The notes below the pieces were generated by a model. It searched no databases, was not told the origin of the DNA, and worked only from the letters and a program-made list of their open reading frames with translations. Of a stretch of 64,000 bases of DNA, positions 18,297 through 27,620 are shown one piece after another. The stretch spans positions 1,925,501-1,989,500 of the forward strand of contig AP018318.1 in the NCBI GenBank assembly GCA_003990705.1. Direction: 5' to 3'. Made by a program: the position numbers and the translations under genes. Numbering within the stretch: the first letter of the stretch is position 1; each line of letters opens with the position of its first letter. Source of the stretch: Nostoc sp. HK-01 (lineage in GTDB: Bacteria > Cyanobacteriota > Cyanobacteriia > Cyanobacteriales > Nostocaceae).

Positions 18297-19862
18297 ATGA
18301 CTGTAGAGGAATTACTCGAACAATACACAGCAGGGGTTACAAATTTTAGCGGTATCGAACTTTGCGAAGCGAACCTGAGTGGTGTCAAACTCAGTGGTGT
18401 CAATTTCAGCGAAGCTAATTTGAGTGTAGTGAATTTGAGTGGAGCAAATCTCAGCGATGCCAATTTGAGCCATGCTAAGTTGAATGTCGCTCGTCTGAGT
18501 GGTGTCAATTTTGTCGGTGCAATCATGAATCATGCCAGTCTAAATGTGGCAAACTTGATTCGTGCTGACCTCAGCCGCGCTCAATTGCGAAGTGCTTCTT
18601 TAGTACGTGCGGAGTTAATTCGGGCAGAACTAAGCCGTGCTGACTTATTTGAAGCTAACCTCAGTAATGCCGATTTACGCGAAGCTACACTCCGCAAAGC
18701 AAATCTTCGTCGCGCTAATTTGAGCGAGGCTAGTCTCAAAGGGAGTTCTTTGGCTGGTGCAAATTTAGAAATGGCAAACTTAAACGCAGCTGATTTGCAT
18801 CGAACAGACCTCAGCGGCGCGAACTTACGCGATGCTGAATTTAAACAGACAAATCTTACCCATGCTAATCTTAGCGGTGCAGATTTAAGCGGGGCAAATC
18901 TTCGTTGGGCTGATTTGAGTGGTGCAAATCTCAGTTGGGCTGATTTAAGCGGCGCAAAATTGAGTGGTGCGAACTTGATGGGGGCCAACTTAAGCAATGC
19001 TAACTTAACTAATACAAGTTTTGTTCATGCAAATTTAACTGAGGCAACATTAATTAAAGCAGAATGGATTGGTGCAGACTTAACAGGCGCAACCTTAACC
19101 GGAGCTAAACTGCATTCCGCCTCACGATTTGGGCTAAAAACCGAAGGAATGATTTGTGAATGGGTTGATCTTAGTCCAAAAGGCGATCGCTCAATCATCC
19201 AAAAATTTGAAGCCGACGACCCAGGCGACTTTTTTAACGAAACACCGCCAACTATTCGCATTATCGTCGATGCCGCCCTCGAACCAGAAGCGAATTTTGC
19301 CCTTGCTGGCGCTTATTTCCACATCGCCCAAGAATATCGCATCATCAAACAACCGCCTAGTATGGAAATTGGTCGTCGCCGGACTGTCTTTACATTCCGG
19401 GTAGACAGCGATGAAGCTTTATTACCTACAGCTTGTCTGGCCATTCTCCCTTTTAGGGATGCCACTAGTACACACAAAAGCATTTACCAAGTGATAGAAA
19501 TACTTAATCAAGAAAATGTACCCGAATTAGACATAAAAATATCCCATCGGGTGAAGCAATTGACCACCCTCATCGAACAAGCTATTAGTCAGGCTCAGAC
19601 TATTCGGCAAATGAAAAAAAATCTCGAATTAGCAGCGAAAATAAATTTCTTTAGAGCGCCTACGCAAACCATCTTGACTAATTCCAGCGCCCAGACATTG
19701 ACAGTATACGATAATCCCTACTTTGGTAAAAAATTTATTAATCCCTCGCAACTGGATGCGACATTTTTAGCAGATAAATCCAGTGAAATTTCCACAATTG
19801 CATCACTTTCGTTAAATATAGTTGTAGATTTTCTCAAAAGCTTTCACTATATCAATGAATAA
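18297..19862 (+). CDS. Pentapeptide-repeat protein with a C-terminal unknown domain
   Basis: The protein has 521 residues. Residues about 15-280 are almost uninterrupted A(N/D)LSx-type pentapeptide repeats (for example ANLSGADLSGANLRWADLSG), which fold as a right-handed quadrilateral beta-helix. Residues about 310-430 form a separate domain (IRIIVDAALEPEANF, FTFRVDSDEALLPTA) and a helical tail follows; I do not recognise either. It is followed after 43 bp by a DUF1517 gene and then a lipoprotein gene on the same strand, suggesting an operon. It lacks a signal peptide, so it is probably cytoplasmic. No biochemical function can be inferred for most pentapeptide proteins. Confidence 0.88.
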   Translation: MTVEELLEQYTAGVTNFSGIELCEANLSGVKLSGVNFSEANLSVVNLSGANLSDANLSHAKLNVARLSGVNFVGAIMNHASLNVANLIRADLSRAQLRSASLVRAELIRAELSRADLFEANLSNADLREATLRKANLRRANLSEASLKGSSLAGANLEMANLNAADLHRTDLSGANLRDAEFKQTNLTHANLSGADLSGANLRWADLSGANLSWADLSGAKLSGANLMGANLSNANLTNTSFVHANLTEATLIKAEWIGADLTGATLTGAKLHSASRFGLKTEGMICEWVDLSPKGDRSIIQKFEADDPGDFFNETPPTIRIIVDAALEPEANFALAGAYFHIAQEYRIIKQPPSMEIGRRRTVFTFRVDSDEALLPTACLAILPFRDATSTHKSIYQVIEILNQENVPELDIKISHRVKQLTTLIEQAISQAQTIRQMKKNLELAAKINFFRAPTQTILTNSSAQTLTVYDNPYFGKKFINPSQLDATFLADKSSEISTIASLSLNIVVDFLKSFHYINE

Positions 19863-19905
19863 GAAAATCTCTATGTTCCCAGAAACGGATTTTTGGAGGT
19901 AGCAA

Positions 19906-20499
19906 ATGCGTGATACCTTTAATAGAATGGTTGGTCGGACTCGCTATGTAGTCTGTCGGTTGTTTATTCACTTAGGTGGGTCGGATATCGCCCCAATTTT
20001 AGGTGTATTAAATCATTCTGCAAGAGAAGCAATTGATGCTGATGGCGACTTGCAAGTTTTAGGAGAGGTATTAGTCGAACTTAGTGAAACTCTGCTGCGC
20101 TACGATGAATATTGGACTTCTGCTGCCAACGAAGGCGATGTATTTTGGAGCGAAGGCGAAGCAGGCGATTACGTTAACGAGTTATTTACTAACTCCGCCG
20201 AAAGATATGGTGCTGATATTGATTGGGACTCTCCCTCTGGTTTCGATGAACCCTTTTCGATTCCAGTTACACGTAACGTTGTAGTGATGATTACCGTAGC
20301 TTTTGAAGGTGAAGTCCCGGAGTTAGAAACAGACCTGGCAAATATTCAAGCACTCAAAGAAGGTTTAAGAGCCTTGATCAATTTGCAATACAAAAACAAA
20401 TTCCGGGCAATTCAAGTACATTTTTCGCCAGCACAGTTAGGCGATGAATTGAGCAACGATGATTTGTTGCAATATTACCCAGAATTGATACCTTTGTAG
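19906..20499 (+). CDS. DUF1517-like protein
   Basis: The protein has 197 residues and a good ribosome-binding site GGAGGT 8 bp before ATG. The C-terminal third has the DUF1517 pattern: VVVMITVAFEGEVPEL, then a long helix, then IQVHFSPAQLGDELSNDDLL and YYPEL. Unlike many DUF1517 members there is no membrane segment, so this is a soluble, shortened form. Position 43 bp after the pentapeptide gene implies co-transcription. Function unknown. Confidence 0.75.
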   Translation: MRDTFNRMVGRTRYVVCRLFIHLGGSDIAPILGVLNHSAREAIDADGDLQVLGEVLVELSETLLRYDEYWTSAANEGDVFWSEGEAGDYVNELFTNSAERYGADIDWDSPSGFDEPFSIPVTRNVVVMITVAFEGEVPELETDLANIQALKEGLRALINLQYKNKFRAIQVHFSPAQLGDELSNDDLLQYYPELIPL

Positions 20500-20567
20500 A
20501 TTGTTGGGTTGTCCGCACACCAACCATTTTCAGAAGTTGTTAAGCTCGGAGATAAGACAATACTGCA

Positions 20568-21452
20568 ATGATCATGACCATATTACGTAAATTTACAGTT
20601 GTTGTTTTAGCCTTGAGTTTGTGCATAACAACTGTTGCTTGCGGGGGCGGAGAGCAAACTACTCCCACAGGCCGCAATGTTAGCCAAACTTCTACTGCCA
20701 CCAGATTGAGTGATGGACAGTATCAAGTACAACAAGCTACCTATGACGATAGTACAGGGGAATACACGCTATTTTTACTAAATAGTACACCCCCAACCTT
20801 TACAACCGAAAATGTGCAAATGGCACGGCTGACCGACGAAGAAATCAAAGCGGGTAAAAAATCTTACCTGAAAGTAGAAAACGGACAGCCAGCTTTATAT
20901 CTCACAGAAGACTTCAAAATTGAGTACGTCCACAACGTTACGCAAACTCAAAATAATCCTCAAACTGGACAACAAGAAACAGTTGTCGTCAGGAGAGAAA
21001 ACAGCTTTTGGTCGCCCTTTGCTGGTTCTTTAGCTGGGAGTATCGCAGGTCAAGCAATTGGTAGTCTGTTATTTAGACCTCAATACTACGTACCACCTGT
21101 TTATCAACCAGGTGGAGTGCTAACTGGTTTTGGTGGTTACGGTTCTACCTATGATCAAGCTGTTAGCAGTTACCGCAGCCGCTATAATGCACCCCCCGCC
21201 GCTGTAAGAAATCGTACAGCTTTCCGCACTACAGGCAATATTAGAAGGACATATCCTAGTGGTTCTAATGTCCGCACTACAACTCCACCAAGAACTACCA
21301 ACCGTCCTAGCGGGTCTGGTTTTGGTAGCAGTGAACTAAGACCATCTGGAAGATCTAGCACTACCAGACGTAATTCCGGTAGTAGTTTTGGCAGTGGCGG
21401 TCGGAGTCGAACTCCTAGCCGCAGCGGTGGTTTTGGTAGCAGACGGCGTTAA
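20568..21452 (+). CDS. Probable lipoprotein with Gly/Ser/Arg-rich tail
   Basis: The protein has 294 residues. The N-terminus is a lipoprotein signal (hydrophobic VVLALSLCITT, then VACGGG with lipobox Cys). A middle domain about 45-130 has no known match. A glycine-zipper-like hydrophobic segment (FAGSLAGSIAGQAIGSLLF) follows, and the last 90 residues are low-complexity, rich in Arg, Ser, Gly and Thr (GSSFGSGGRSRTPSRSGG). It is the third gene of the pentapeptide/DUF1517 group (68-bp gap). Probably anchored in a membrane facing the periplasm. The start could also be the ATG two codons later. Confidence 0.75.
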   Translation: MIMTILRKFTVVVLALSLCITTVACGGGEQTTPTGRNVSQTSTATRLSDGQYQVQQATYDDSTGEYTLFLLNSTPPTFTTENVQMARLTDEEIKAGKKSYLKVENGQPALYLTEDFKIEYVHNVTQTQNNPQTGQQETVVVRRENSFWSPFAGSLAGSIAGQAIGSLLFRPQYYVPPVYQPGGVLTGFGGYGSTYDQAVSSYRSRYNAPPAAVRNRTAFRTTGNIRRTYPSGSNVRTTTPPRTTNRPSGSGFGSSELRPSGRSSTTRRNSGSSFGSGGRSRTPSRSGGFGSRRR

Positions 21453-21658
21453 TCAATTCAGTTAATGTCAAATTTGTGTAGGTTGCGTTGTAGCTTGCTT
21501 CTCGAAGGATAAGCAGTGAAACCCAATCTACGCATTTTTTCTATGATTTTTGGGTAATTACAAAATAAAATCGCCAACATGCTCAGACTTTTAAATCTGT
21601 AACCTGTCTACTGCTATAAAAGTGCGCTTTTGAGAAAAACTTCTGTGATATCGCCCAG

Positions 21659-21687
21659 TTTACATAACTGTGTTACCCTAGTAGAGT
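21659..21687 (+). promoter_or_regulatory. Candidate rpsB promoter
   Basis: TTTACA (21659-21664), a 17-bp spacer and TAGAGT (21682-21687) fit a sigma-70-type promoter. Transcription would start near 21694, giving a leader of about 87 nt that contains the hairpin at 21713-21764. Confidence 0.35.
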
Positions 21688-21712
21688 TGTCTAAATTCCG
21701 CACATCCAGGAG

Positions 21713-21764
21713 TTCGGGTGTTTTCTTTTGGAGAAAATACACCTGGGTGGAGGTTTAACCCGAA
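21713..21764 (+). promoter_or_regulatory. Structured rpsB leader (probable S2 autoregulatory element)
   Basis: An outer stem, TTCGGGT (21713-21719) with ACCCGAA (21758-21764), encloses an inner stem GTGTTTTCT / AGAAAATACAC (21718-21742) and a GGTGGAGG segment. It ends 16 nt before the rpsB ATG. Ribosomal protein S2 leaders with feedback control are known in several bacterial groups; that S2 binds here is inference. Confidence 0.45.
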
Positions 21765-21780
21765 TAGGAGTTAAGAATAT

Positions 21781-22575
21781 ATGCCAGTCGTTTCATTGGC
21801 TCAAATGATGGAGTCAGGTGTTCACTTTGGACACCAAACCCGTCGCTGGAATCCAAAAATGTCGCCGTACATTTATACTTCCCGCAATGGTGTACACATC
21901 ATTGATTTGGTGCAAACAGCCCAGTTGATGGAAGACGCTTACAGCTACATGAGAACCCAAGCCGAGCAAGGAAAAAAATTCTTGTTTGTCGGTACAAAGC
22001 GTCAAGCAGCCGGAATCATTGCTCAAGAAGCATCTCGTTGTGGCTCTCACTATATTAACCAGCGTTGGTTAGGTGGAATGCTCACTAACTGGGCAACCAT
22101 TAAAACTAGGGTAGAACGCCTCAAAGATTTAGAACGCCGCGAAGAAAACGGCGCTCTTGATTTATTGCCGAAAAAAGAAGCTTCGATGCTGCGTCGGGAA
22201 ATGGCAAAGCTACAAAAATACCTGGGTGGGATTAAAACCATGCGGAAAGTCCCTGACGTGGTAGTAATTGTAGATCAACGCCGGGAATATAACGCAGTTC
22301 AAGAATGTCAGAAACTTTCCATTCCCATTGTGTCCATGTTGGATACTAACTGTGACCCAGATGTTGTAGATATTCCTATCCCCGCAAATGATGACGCTAT
22401 TAGATCTATTAAGCTGATAGTTGGCAAATTGGCGGATGCAATTTATGAAGGCCGTCATGGTCAGCTAGATGCAGAAGAAGATTACGAAGATTACGAAGGC
22501 GGCGAGGAAGATTACGAATACGACGAAAGTGAATACTCTGACTCGTTAATTCCCGACGACGAAGAGGAGGAATAA
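21781..22575 (+). CDS. rpsB: 30S ribosomal protein S2
   Basis: The protein has 264 residues and is clearly S2: [35 protein letters not shown], and [15 protein letters not shown] near the end of the core. The last 40 or so residues are a very acidic Glu/Asp/Tyr tail ([19 protein letters not shown]) that many cyanobacterial S2 proteins carry and E. coli S2 lacks. It is needed for 30S assembly and mRNA binding. It is followed by tsf after 149 bp, the usual bacterial rpsB-tsf order. Ribosome-binding site AATAGGAG lies upstream of ATG. Confidence 0.97.
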   Translation: MPVVSLAQMMESGVHFGHQTRRWNPKMSPYIYTSRNGVHIIDLVQTAQLMEDAYSYMRTQAEQGKKFLFVGTKRQAAGIIAQEASRCGSHYINQRWLGGMLTNWATIKTRVERLKDLERREENGALDLLPKKEASMLRREMAKLQKYLGGIKTMRKVPDVVVIVDQRREYNAVQECQKLSIPIVSMLDTNCDPDVVDIPIPANDDAIRSIKLIVGKLADAIYEGRHGQLDAEEDYEDYEGGEEDYEYDESEYSDSLIPDDEEEE

Positions 22576-22580
22576 AGGAG

Positions 22581-22660
22581 GAAGGATGAAGTTCTGAAGT
22601 ATGAAAAATAAAACTTCAGACTTCAAGCTTCAGACTTCAGACTTTCTTCAGTTCTGAGTA
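22581..22660. repeat. Heptamer repeats between rpsB and tsf
   Basis: Repeated CTTCAGA and related units (TTCAGACTTCAAGCTTCAGACTTCAG) fill most of the rpsB-tsf gap. This is a tandem-repeat block like those at 18248 and 63751. Confidence 0.6.
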
Positions 22661-22724
22661 AGATAGAAATACTCAACGCCCGTAAGCGATAAAAACTCTA
22701 GGTCAAGTTAGGAATTGAGGCAAC

Positions 22725-23669
22725 ATGGCGGAAATATCTGCAAAACTCGTCCAAGAGCTACGCCAAAAAACTGGTGCCGGCATGATGGACTGTAAAAAGG
22801 CGCTGAAAGAAAACGACGGCGACATTGAACAAGCTACAGATTGGCTACGGAAAAAGGGTATTACTTCTGCGGGTAAAAAAAGCGATCGCATCGCAGCTGA
22901 AGGTTTAGTAGACACCTACATTCACCCTGATGGTAAAGTAGGCGTGCTACTAGAAGTTAACTGTCAAACCGATTTCGTTGCCCGAAATGAGGCTTTTAAA
23001 TCTCTAGTTAAGAGTCTTGCACAGCAAGCTGCTAATGCCGATAGTATTGAGTCTTTGCTGACTCAACCTTACATCGAAGATAATAGCGTTACTGTAGATG
23101 AATTTATCAAGCAAACAATTGCTAAACTCGGTGAAAACATTCAGGTACGCCGTTTTATCAACTTTGCATTACCAGAGGGTACACCAGGAGTAGTAGATAG
23201 CTATATCCACACTGGTGGTCGTGTGGGTGTACTGGTTGAGATCAAATCCGCCACTGAAGCAGCTGCGGGCAACGAAGAATTCCAAAACTTGGCACGGAAC
23301 GCTGCTATGCAAGTTGCAGCTTGTCCCAACGTTGAGTATGTCAGCGTAGACCAAATCCCGGCTCCCGTTGTCCAAAAAGAAAAAGACATCGAAATGGGCA
23401 AAGATGATTTGGCAAATAAACCTGAGAACATCAGAGAAAAGATTGTTCAAGGACGGATTGACAAACGTCTCAAAGAAATGACTTTGCTCGATCAGCCTTA
23501 CATCCGTGACCAAAGTATTTCTGTAGAAGAATTGGTCAAGCAAGTTAAGGCTAAAGTCGGTGAAGAAGTAGAAGTCACCCGCTTTGTGCGCTATATCCTA
23601 GGCGAAGGCATTGAAAAACAAGAAACTAACTTTGCTGATGAAGTTGCGGCTCAAATCGGAGCTAAGTAA
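22725..23669 (+). CDS. tsf: Elongation factor Ts
   Basis: The protein has 314 residues with the N-terminal UBA-like region ([17 protein letters not shown]), the TDFVARNE motif that contacts EF-Tu, and the two dimerisation subdomains. The closing segments [17 protein letters not shown] and [17 protein letters not shown] look like internal duplicates. It is the nucleotide exchange factor for EF-Tu. Ends with a good terminator at 23743. A run GAGG sits 6 bp before the ATG. Confidence 0.97.
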   Translation: MAEISAKLVQELRQKTGAGMMDCKKALKENDGDIEQATDWLRKKGITSAGKKSDRIAAEGLVDTYIHPDGKVGVLLEVNCQTDFVARNEAFKSLVKSLAQQAANADSIESLLTQPYIEDNSVTVDEFIKQTIAKLGENIQVRRFINFALPEGTPGVVDSYIHTGGRVGVLVEIKSATEAAAGNEEFQNLARNAAMQVAACPNVEYVSVDQIPAPVVQKEKDIEMGKDDLANKPENIREKIVQGRIDKRLKEMTLLDQPYIRDQSISVEELVKQVKAKVGEEVEVTRFVRYILGEGIEKQETNFADEVAAQIGAK

Positions 23670-23742
23670 TTTGGTCGTCAATAGTCAAAATTTATTACTA
23701 TAGACTATTGACTTTTGACTATGGACAAATGACTTTTTTAAG

Positions 23743-23785
23743 ACAGGTCAGTTACATTAAACTGACCTGTATTTTATTATTAGAA
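23743..23785 (+). terminator. Intrinsic terminator after tsf
   Basis: Perfect 11-bp stem ACAGGTCAGTT (23743-23753) / AACTGACCTGT (23760-23770), 6-nt loop, followed by ATTTTATTATT. It closes the rpsB-tsf unit. Confidence 0.8.
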
Positions 23786-23976
23786 GATAACTGCGTACAT
23801 TTGTACCAAAATTAGTTGGATACCAATTGAAAAACTGATTGACGGAAGCTAGATGCAAAGAGCGATTCTCAATCCAAAATCGTCTTGAAAAGTTTGCTCA
23901 AGTCGGGGAAGCCGCCCACGCAACTTTTCGCAAAATCTAAAATCTAAAATCGGATGATGGGCAATTAAGAAAAGAT

Positions 23977-24798
23977 ATGGCGAGAGCAATTGAGCGAATT
24001 GATCGGGATTTGGCAATGCTGGAAGAAGCGATACGGGCGATCGCAGCAGAACTTCAAAGCGCCTATACTATCTATCTCACCCTTTTAGGTGAAGCCGTGC
24101 GGAAGCAGTTGATTCTGGCAAGTTACCATCTGTGTACTCAAGGTTATCCCGAAAACTTTTTAAAGTTGTCTTTAAATCAACGGCAGAAATTGCAACAAGC
24201 CATCCGCAAATTAGGAAAACAGCTATCTGAGAAATTACTCACCTATATTAATGGTGAAGCAGTTACAGAAGAAGAGAATGTTGAAGAAAATGAAGGGGAT
24301 GACGAAGAACTTATTGTGGAGAATTCACGACTCAATCCTCCTGACTCTTCTAACCCTGTAGAACTGGCAAAATGGCAAAATAGCTTAGAAGAATTGACGC
24401 AACAAGCACTCAAAAAAATCTCTCACGACACCAATGTGTTGTTGCAAAAAGCTGATATTTTACCCAAAACAGTCCCAGAACCAATTTTAGAAGCAGCCGC
24501 CGCAGCTTCTGAAGCAGCCGCAGAAGTTATGCCAGGGCCGCCAAATCTTTTAAACTTGGTAATTGAAATTGACAATGACCAAGATGAAGATGAATCTAGC
24601 TTGACACAGGTTATGGCCATTAATCTGCGACTAGGAGAAATTGAATTTGCTGATACGACACTAGCTTCTAGCCGCAAGCAAATTCGTAATATCTTAGTAC
24701 AACTCCAAAAACTCGGACGGGAATATCAAAAAAAGCAGCGGGAACGTTCGATTGCAGAAGCCGAAGCGGCTTGGCGCTCAAGTTGGTATGAGGATTAA
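23977..24798 (+). CDS. Conserved-looking hypothetical protein upstream of recG
   Basis: The protein has 273 residues and no recognised domain. The first 90 are predicted helical (ERIDRDLAMLEEAIRAIAAEL; LSLNQRQKLQQAIRKLGKQLSEKLL). An acidic linker (EENVEENEGDDEEL) follows, then more helix, an Ala-rich segment (EAAAAASEAAAEVMPGPPN), and a C-terminal coiled-coil-like stretch rich in Arg/Lys/Glu. No signal peptide or membrane segment. It sits between tsf and recG on the same strand. From memory, cyanobacterial genomes often keep a gene here, but this was not checked. Confidence 0.8.
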   Translation: MARAIERIDRDLAMLEEAIRAIAAELQSAYTIYLTLLGEAVRKQLILASYHLCTQGYPENFLKLSLNQRQKLQQAIRKLGKQLSEKLLTYINGEAVTEEENVEENEGDDEELIVENSRLNPPDSSNPVELAKWQNSLEELTQQALKKISHDTNVLLQKADILPKTVPEPILEAAAAASEAAAEVMPGPPNLLNLVIEIDNDQDEDESSLTQVMAINLRLGEIEFADTTLASSRKQIRNILVQLQKLGREYQKKQRERSIAEAEAAWRSSWYED

Positions 24799-24799
24799 T

Positions 24800-25018
24800 C
24801 ATTTGTCCTTTGTCCAAAGTCCAAAGTCCAATGACCAAAATCACCAACGACTAATGACCCCTTCGGGGTGACGCTCCTAACGTCGCTAACGCTGCGCTAA
24901 CACCAGTCGCTCATGGGGGAAACCCCCTACAGCCCTTTGGGCATCCTACGGCGGGCGTTAGCTTCTCCCTTTGGGAGAAGACCGCGCTGGCTCACCATTG
25001 ACCATTGACAAACAACCA
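24800..25018. repeat. Mosaic of tandem and palindromic repeats upstream of recG
   Basis: It begins with heptamers (TTTGTCC, AAAGTCC, AATGACC), then a GC-rich run of small palindromes (CCCCTTCGGGG, GGGGGAAACCCCC, TTCTCCCTTTGGGAGAA), then CCATTGACCATTGAC. Such mosaics are typical intergenic repeats of Nostocales. A frame from TTG 24971 into recG is an artefact of this repeat. Confidence 0.75.
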
Positions 25019-27517
25019 ATGACTAATGACACACCAGATTGGATACGCTTGCATAAAGCCTTGGCAATAGAAGCAGAACATGGCTTTATAGACTTGATGG
25101 GCAAACAATACCGTTTTAGTGAATTTCTCAGCTTGACTTTTGGGAAATTTCCAGCTGCTATCCCGGCTATTGAACGTCGCCGTTGGCAAGAATTGGCGAC
25201 AAAATTTGCCAGTTATCCCAATTTGGAAGTCAAAGATAGACAAACTTTAATTACTACAACTCGTAGGTATCTTGACCAACTGCAAAAACAGCAAGAAGAC
25301 CCGGAGGAGATAGAAAAGCAGGGGAGCAGGGGAGCAGGGGAGCAGGGGAGGATTTATAAATCTAAAGTTCCCAAGGCTACGCCCATTGTAAATGAGGTGA
25401 GTCGGAGACTAGCACCAAAAATTGACCAAAAACTTAGCGACTTACCAGAAATAGGTATTCGCAAAGCTGACAAATTAGCAGCTTTGCAATTGTATACTGT
25501 GCGGGATTTGCTGTTTTACTATCCCCGCGACCACATTGATTATGCGCGTCAGGTAAATATCCGCGAGTTGCAGGCGGGTGAAACAGTAACTATCGTGGCT
25601 AGTGTAAAGCGCTGCAATTGTTTTACTAGCCCAAAAAATCAAAAGCTATCAATTTTAGAACTGGTACTTAAAGATAATACAGGTCAAATTAAAGTTGGTC
25701 GCTTTTCAGCCGGGGCGCGGTTTACTAGCCGTGGTTGGCAAGAAAGTATGAAACGCCGCTACCCAGTCGGTAGTGTAATAGCGGCTTGTGGGTTGGTAAA
25801 AGAAAGTAAATATGGCTTGACATTGGATAACCCAGAACTAGAAGTTTTAGCAAATCCAGGTGACACAATTGAGTCGCTGACGATTGGGCGAGTAGTGCCA
25901 ATTTATGCCCTAACTGAAGGGGTGATGGCGAATATGGTGCGTCAGGCGGTAACAGCAGTTTTGCCTGCGGCGGCGGCTCTCAAAGACCCACTGCCTAAAG
26001 GTCTGCGGGAAAAGTATAATTTGATGGAATTGAAAGATGCGATCGCTAATATCCACTTTCCTACTGATAGCGATACCTTACAATCTGCCCGTCGTCGTCT
26101 GGTATTTGATGAATTTTTCTATCTGCAACTCGGCTTACTCCAACGTCAGCAGCAAGCCAAGGCTATTCAAACCAGTGCTATTCTTGCACCTAAAGGTCAA
26201 TTAATTGAAAAATTCTACGAAATCTTACCATTTCAATTAACTGGCGCACAGCAACGAGTTCTGAATGATATTTTAAATGATTTGCAAAAAACCACACCAA
26301 TGAATCGTCTAGTACAGGGCGATGTTGGTTCCGGTAAAACTGTCGTGGCGGTGGTAGCAATTTTAGCGGCAATACAATCTGGCTACCAAGGTGCTTTAAT
26401 GGCTCCTACAGAAGTATTAGCTGAACAGCATTATCGCAAATTAGTTAGCTGGTTTAATTTGTTGCATTTACCAGTGGAATTACTCACAGGTTCCACCAAA
26501 ACTGCCAAACGCCGAGAAATTCACGCACTCTTAGAAACAGGGCAATTACCTTTATTAGTAGGAACTCACGCCTTAATTCAAGACCCAGTAAACTTTCATC
26601 GCTTGGGGTTAGTGGTGATAGATGAACAACATCGCTTTGGAGTGAAGCAGCGAGCGCTATTACAACAAAAAGGTGAACAACCCCATGTATTAACAATGAC
26701 AGCGACTCCCATTCCTCGGACACTAGCGTTAACAATTCACGGGGATTTAGATGTCAGCCAAATTGATGAGTTACCACCGGGAAGGCAAAAAATTCAAACC
26801 ACCGCATTAACAAGCCAGCAACGTAGCCATGCTTACGATCTGATCCGCCGGGAAGTTGCCCAAGGTAGGCAAACTTATGTAGTGTTGCCGTTGGTAGAAG
26901 AATCAGAGAAATTGGATTTGCGATCTGCCGTAGAAGAGCATCAAAAGTTACAAGAAAGCGTCTTTGCCGATTTTCAAGTCGGGTTGCTGCACGGGCGGAT
27001 GAGTTCCGCCGAAAAAGACGAAGCAATTACGAAATTTAGAGATAACCAAACGCAGATTTTGGTATCTACAACTGTAGTTGAAGTGGGTGTAGATGTTCCG
27101 AATGCTACGGTAATGCTCATTGAAAATGCAGAACGTTTTGGTTTATCGCAACTACACCAACTACGGGGACGTGTCGGTCGGGGTGCGGCTCAGTCGTATT
27201 GTTTGCTAATGAGCAGTTCCCGAAATCCTGATGCTCAACAACGGCTGAAAGTATTAGAACAATCCCAGGATGGTTTTTTCATCTCGGAAATGGATATGCG
27301 TTTTCGCGGCCCTGGTGAAGTCCTGGGAACTCGGCAATCTGGTGTGCCAGATTTTACCTTAGCTAGTTTAGTAGAAGATGAAGAAGTATTGCTCTTAGCA
27401 CGCCAAGCCGCCGAGAAAGTCATAGAAATAGATGTGACTTTAGAGCGCTGGTATTTGATGAAAGAAGAGTTGAAATACCGATATGACAGGTTGATGGGCG
27501 GTGCCATTTTAACTTAA
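25019..27517 (+). CDS. recG: ATP-dependent DNA helicase RecG
   Basis: The protein has 832 residues from ATG 25019. An N-terminal cyanobacterial extension of about 140 residues precedes the wedge/OB domain (LRDLLFYYPRDHIDY, KVGRFSAGARF). The SF2 helicase core has Walker A GDVGSGKT (434-441), DEQH box at 535-538, TATPIPRTLA and, in the second lobe, GRVGRG and RFRGPGEVLGTRQSG. RecG remodels stalled forks and branches Holliday junctions. Residues about 100-111 (KQGSRGAGEQGR) are translated from four copies of an 8-bp tandem repeat at 25318-25350, in the linker between extension and core, where an insertion may be tolerated. Confidence 0.96.
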   Translation: MTNDTPDWIRLHKALAIEAEHGFIDLMGKQYRFSEFLSLTFGKFPAAIPAIERRRWQELATKFASYPNLEVKDRQTLITTTRRYLDQLQKQQEDPEEIEKQGSRGAGEQGRIYKSKVPKATPIVNEVSRRLAPKIDQKLSDLPEIGIRKADKLAALQLYTVRDLLFYYPRDHIDYARQVNIRELQAGETVTIVASVKRCNCFTSPKNQKLSILELVLKDNTGQIKVGRFSAGARFTSRGWQESMKRRYPVGSVIAACGLVKESKYGLTLDNPELEVLANPGDTIESLTIGRVVPIYALTEGVMANMVRQAVTAVLPAAAALKDPLPKGLREKYNLMELKDAIANIHFPTDSDTLQSARRRLVFDEFFYLQLGLLQRQQQAKAIQTSAILAPKGQLIEKFYEILPFQLTGAQQRVLNDILNDLQKTTPMNRLVQGDVGSGKTVVAVVAILAAIQSGYQGALMAPTEVLAEQHYRKLVSWFNLLHLPVELLTGSTKTAKRREIHALLETGQLPLLVGTHALIQDPVNFHRLGLVVIDEQHRFGVKQRALLQQKGEQPHVLTMTATPIPRTLALTIHGDLDVSQIDELPPGRQKIQTTALTSQQRSHAYDLIRREVAQGRQTYVVLPLVEESEKLDLRSAVEEHQKLQESVFADFQVGLLHGRMSSAEKDEAITKFRDNQTQILVSTTVVEVGVDVPNATVMLIENAERFGLSQLHQLRGRVGRGAAQSYCLLMSSSRNPDAQQRLKVLEQSQDGFFISEMDMRFRGPGEVLGTRQSGVPDFTLASLVEDEEVLLLARQAAEKVIEIDVTLERWYLMKEELKYRYDRLMGGAILT
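25318..25350. repeat. Octamer tandem repeat inside recG
   Basis: Four units of GCAGGGGA lie in the coding sequence. Three units are 24 bp, so the reading frame is restored every eight codons, giving the period QGSRGAGE in the protein. Confidence 0.85.
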
Positions 27518-27620
27518 CGCAACAATGATGAAGCCATAATTGCTCATAAGACCAAAAAAGATACCAAAAGAAGTGGGCTTTCTGGGGGAAATTCTGTAAA
27601 ATCAAAATTTAAATAACAAA

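Noticed and set aside
18581-18997. Minus-strand frame of Leu/Pro/Ala/Lys-rich repeats opposite the pentapeptide gene
   Set aside because: It is the antisense image of the regular pentapeptide codons, not a gene.
24971-25018. TTG start for RecG
   Set aside because: The extra 16 residues come from the repeat block; ATG at 25019 gives the family-like start.
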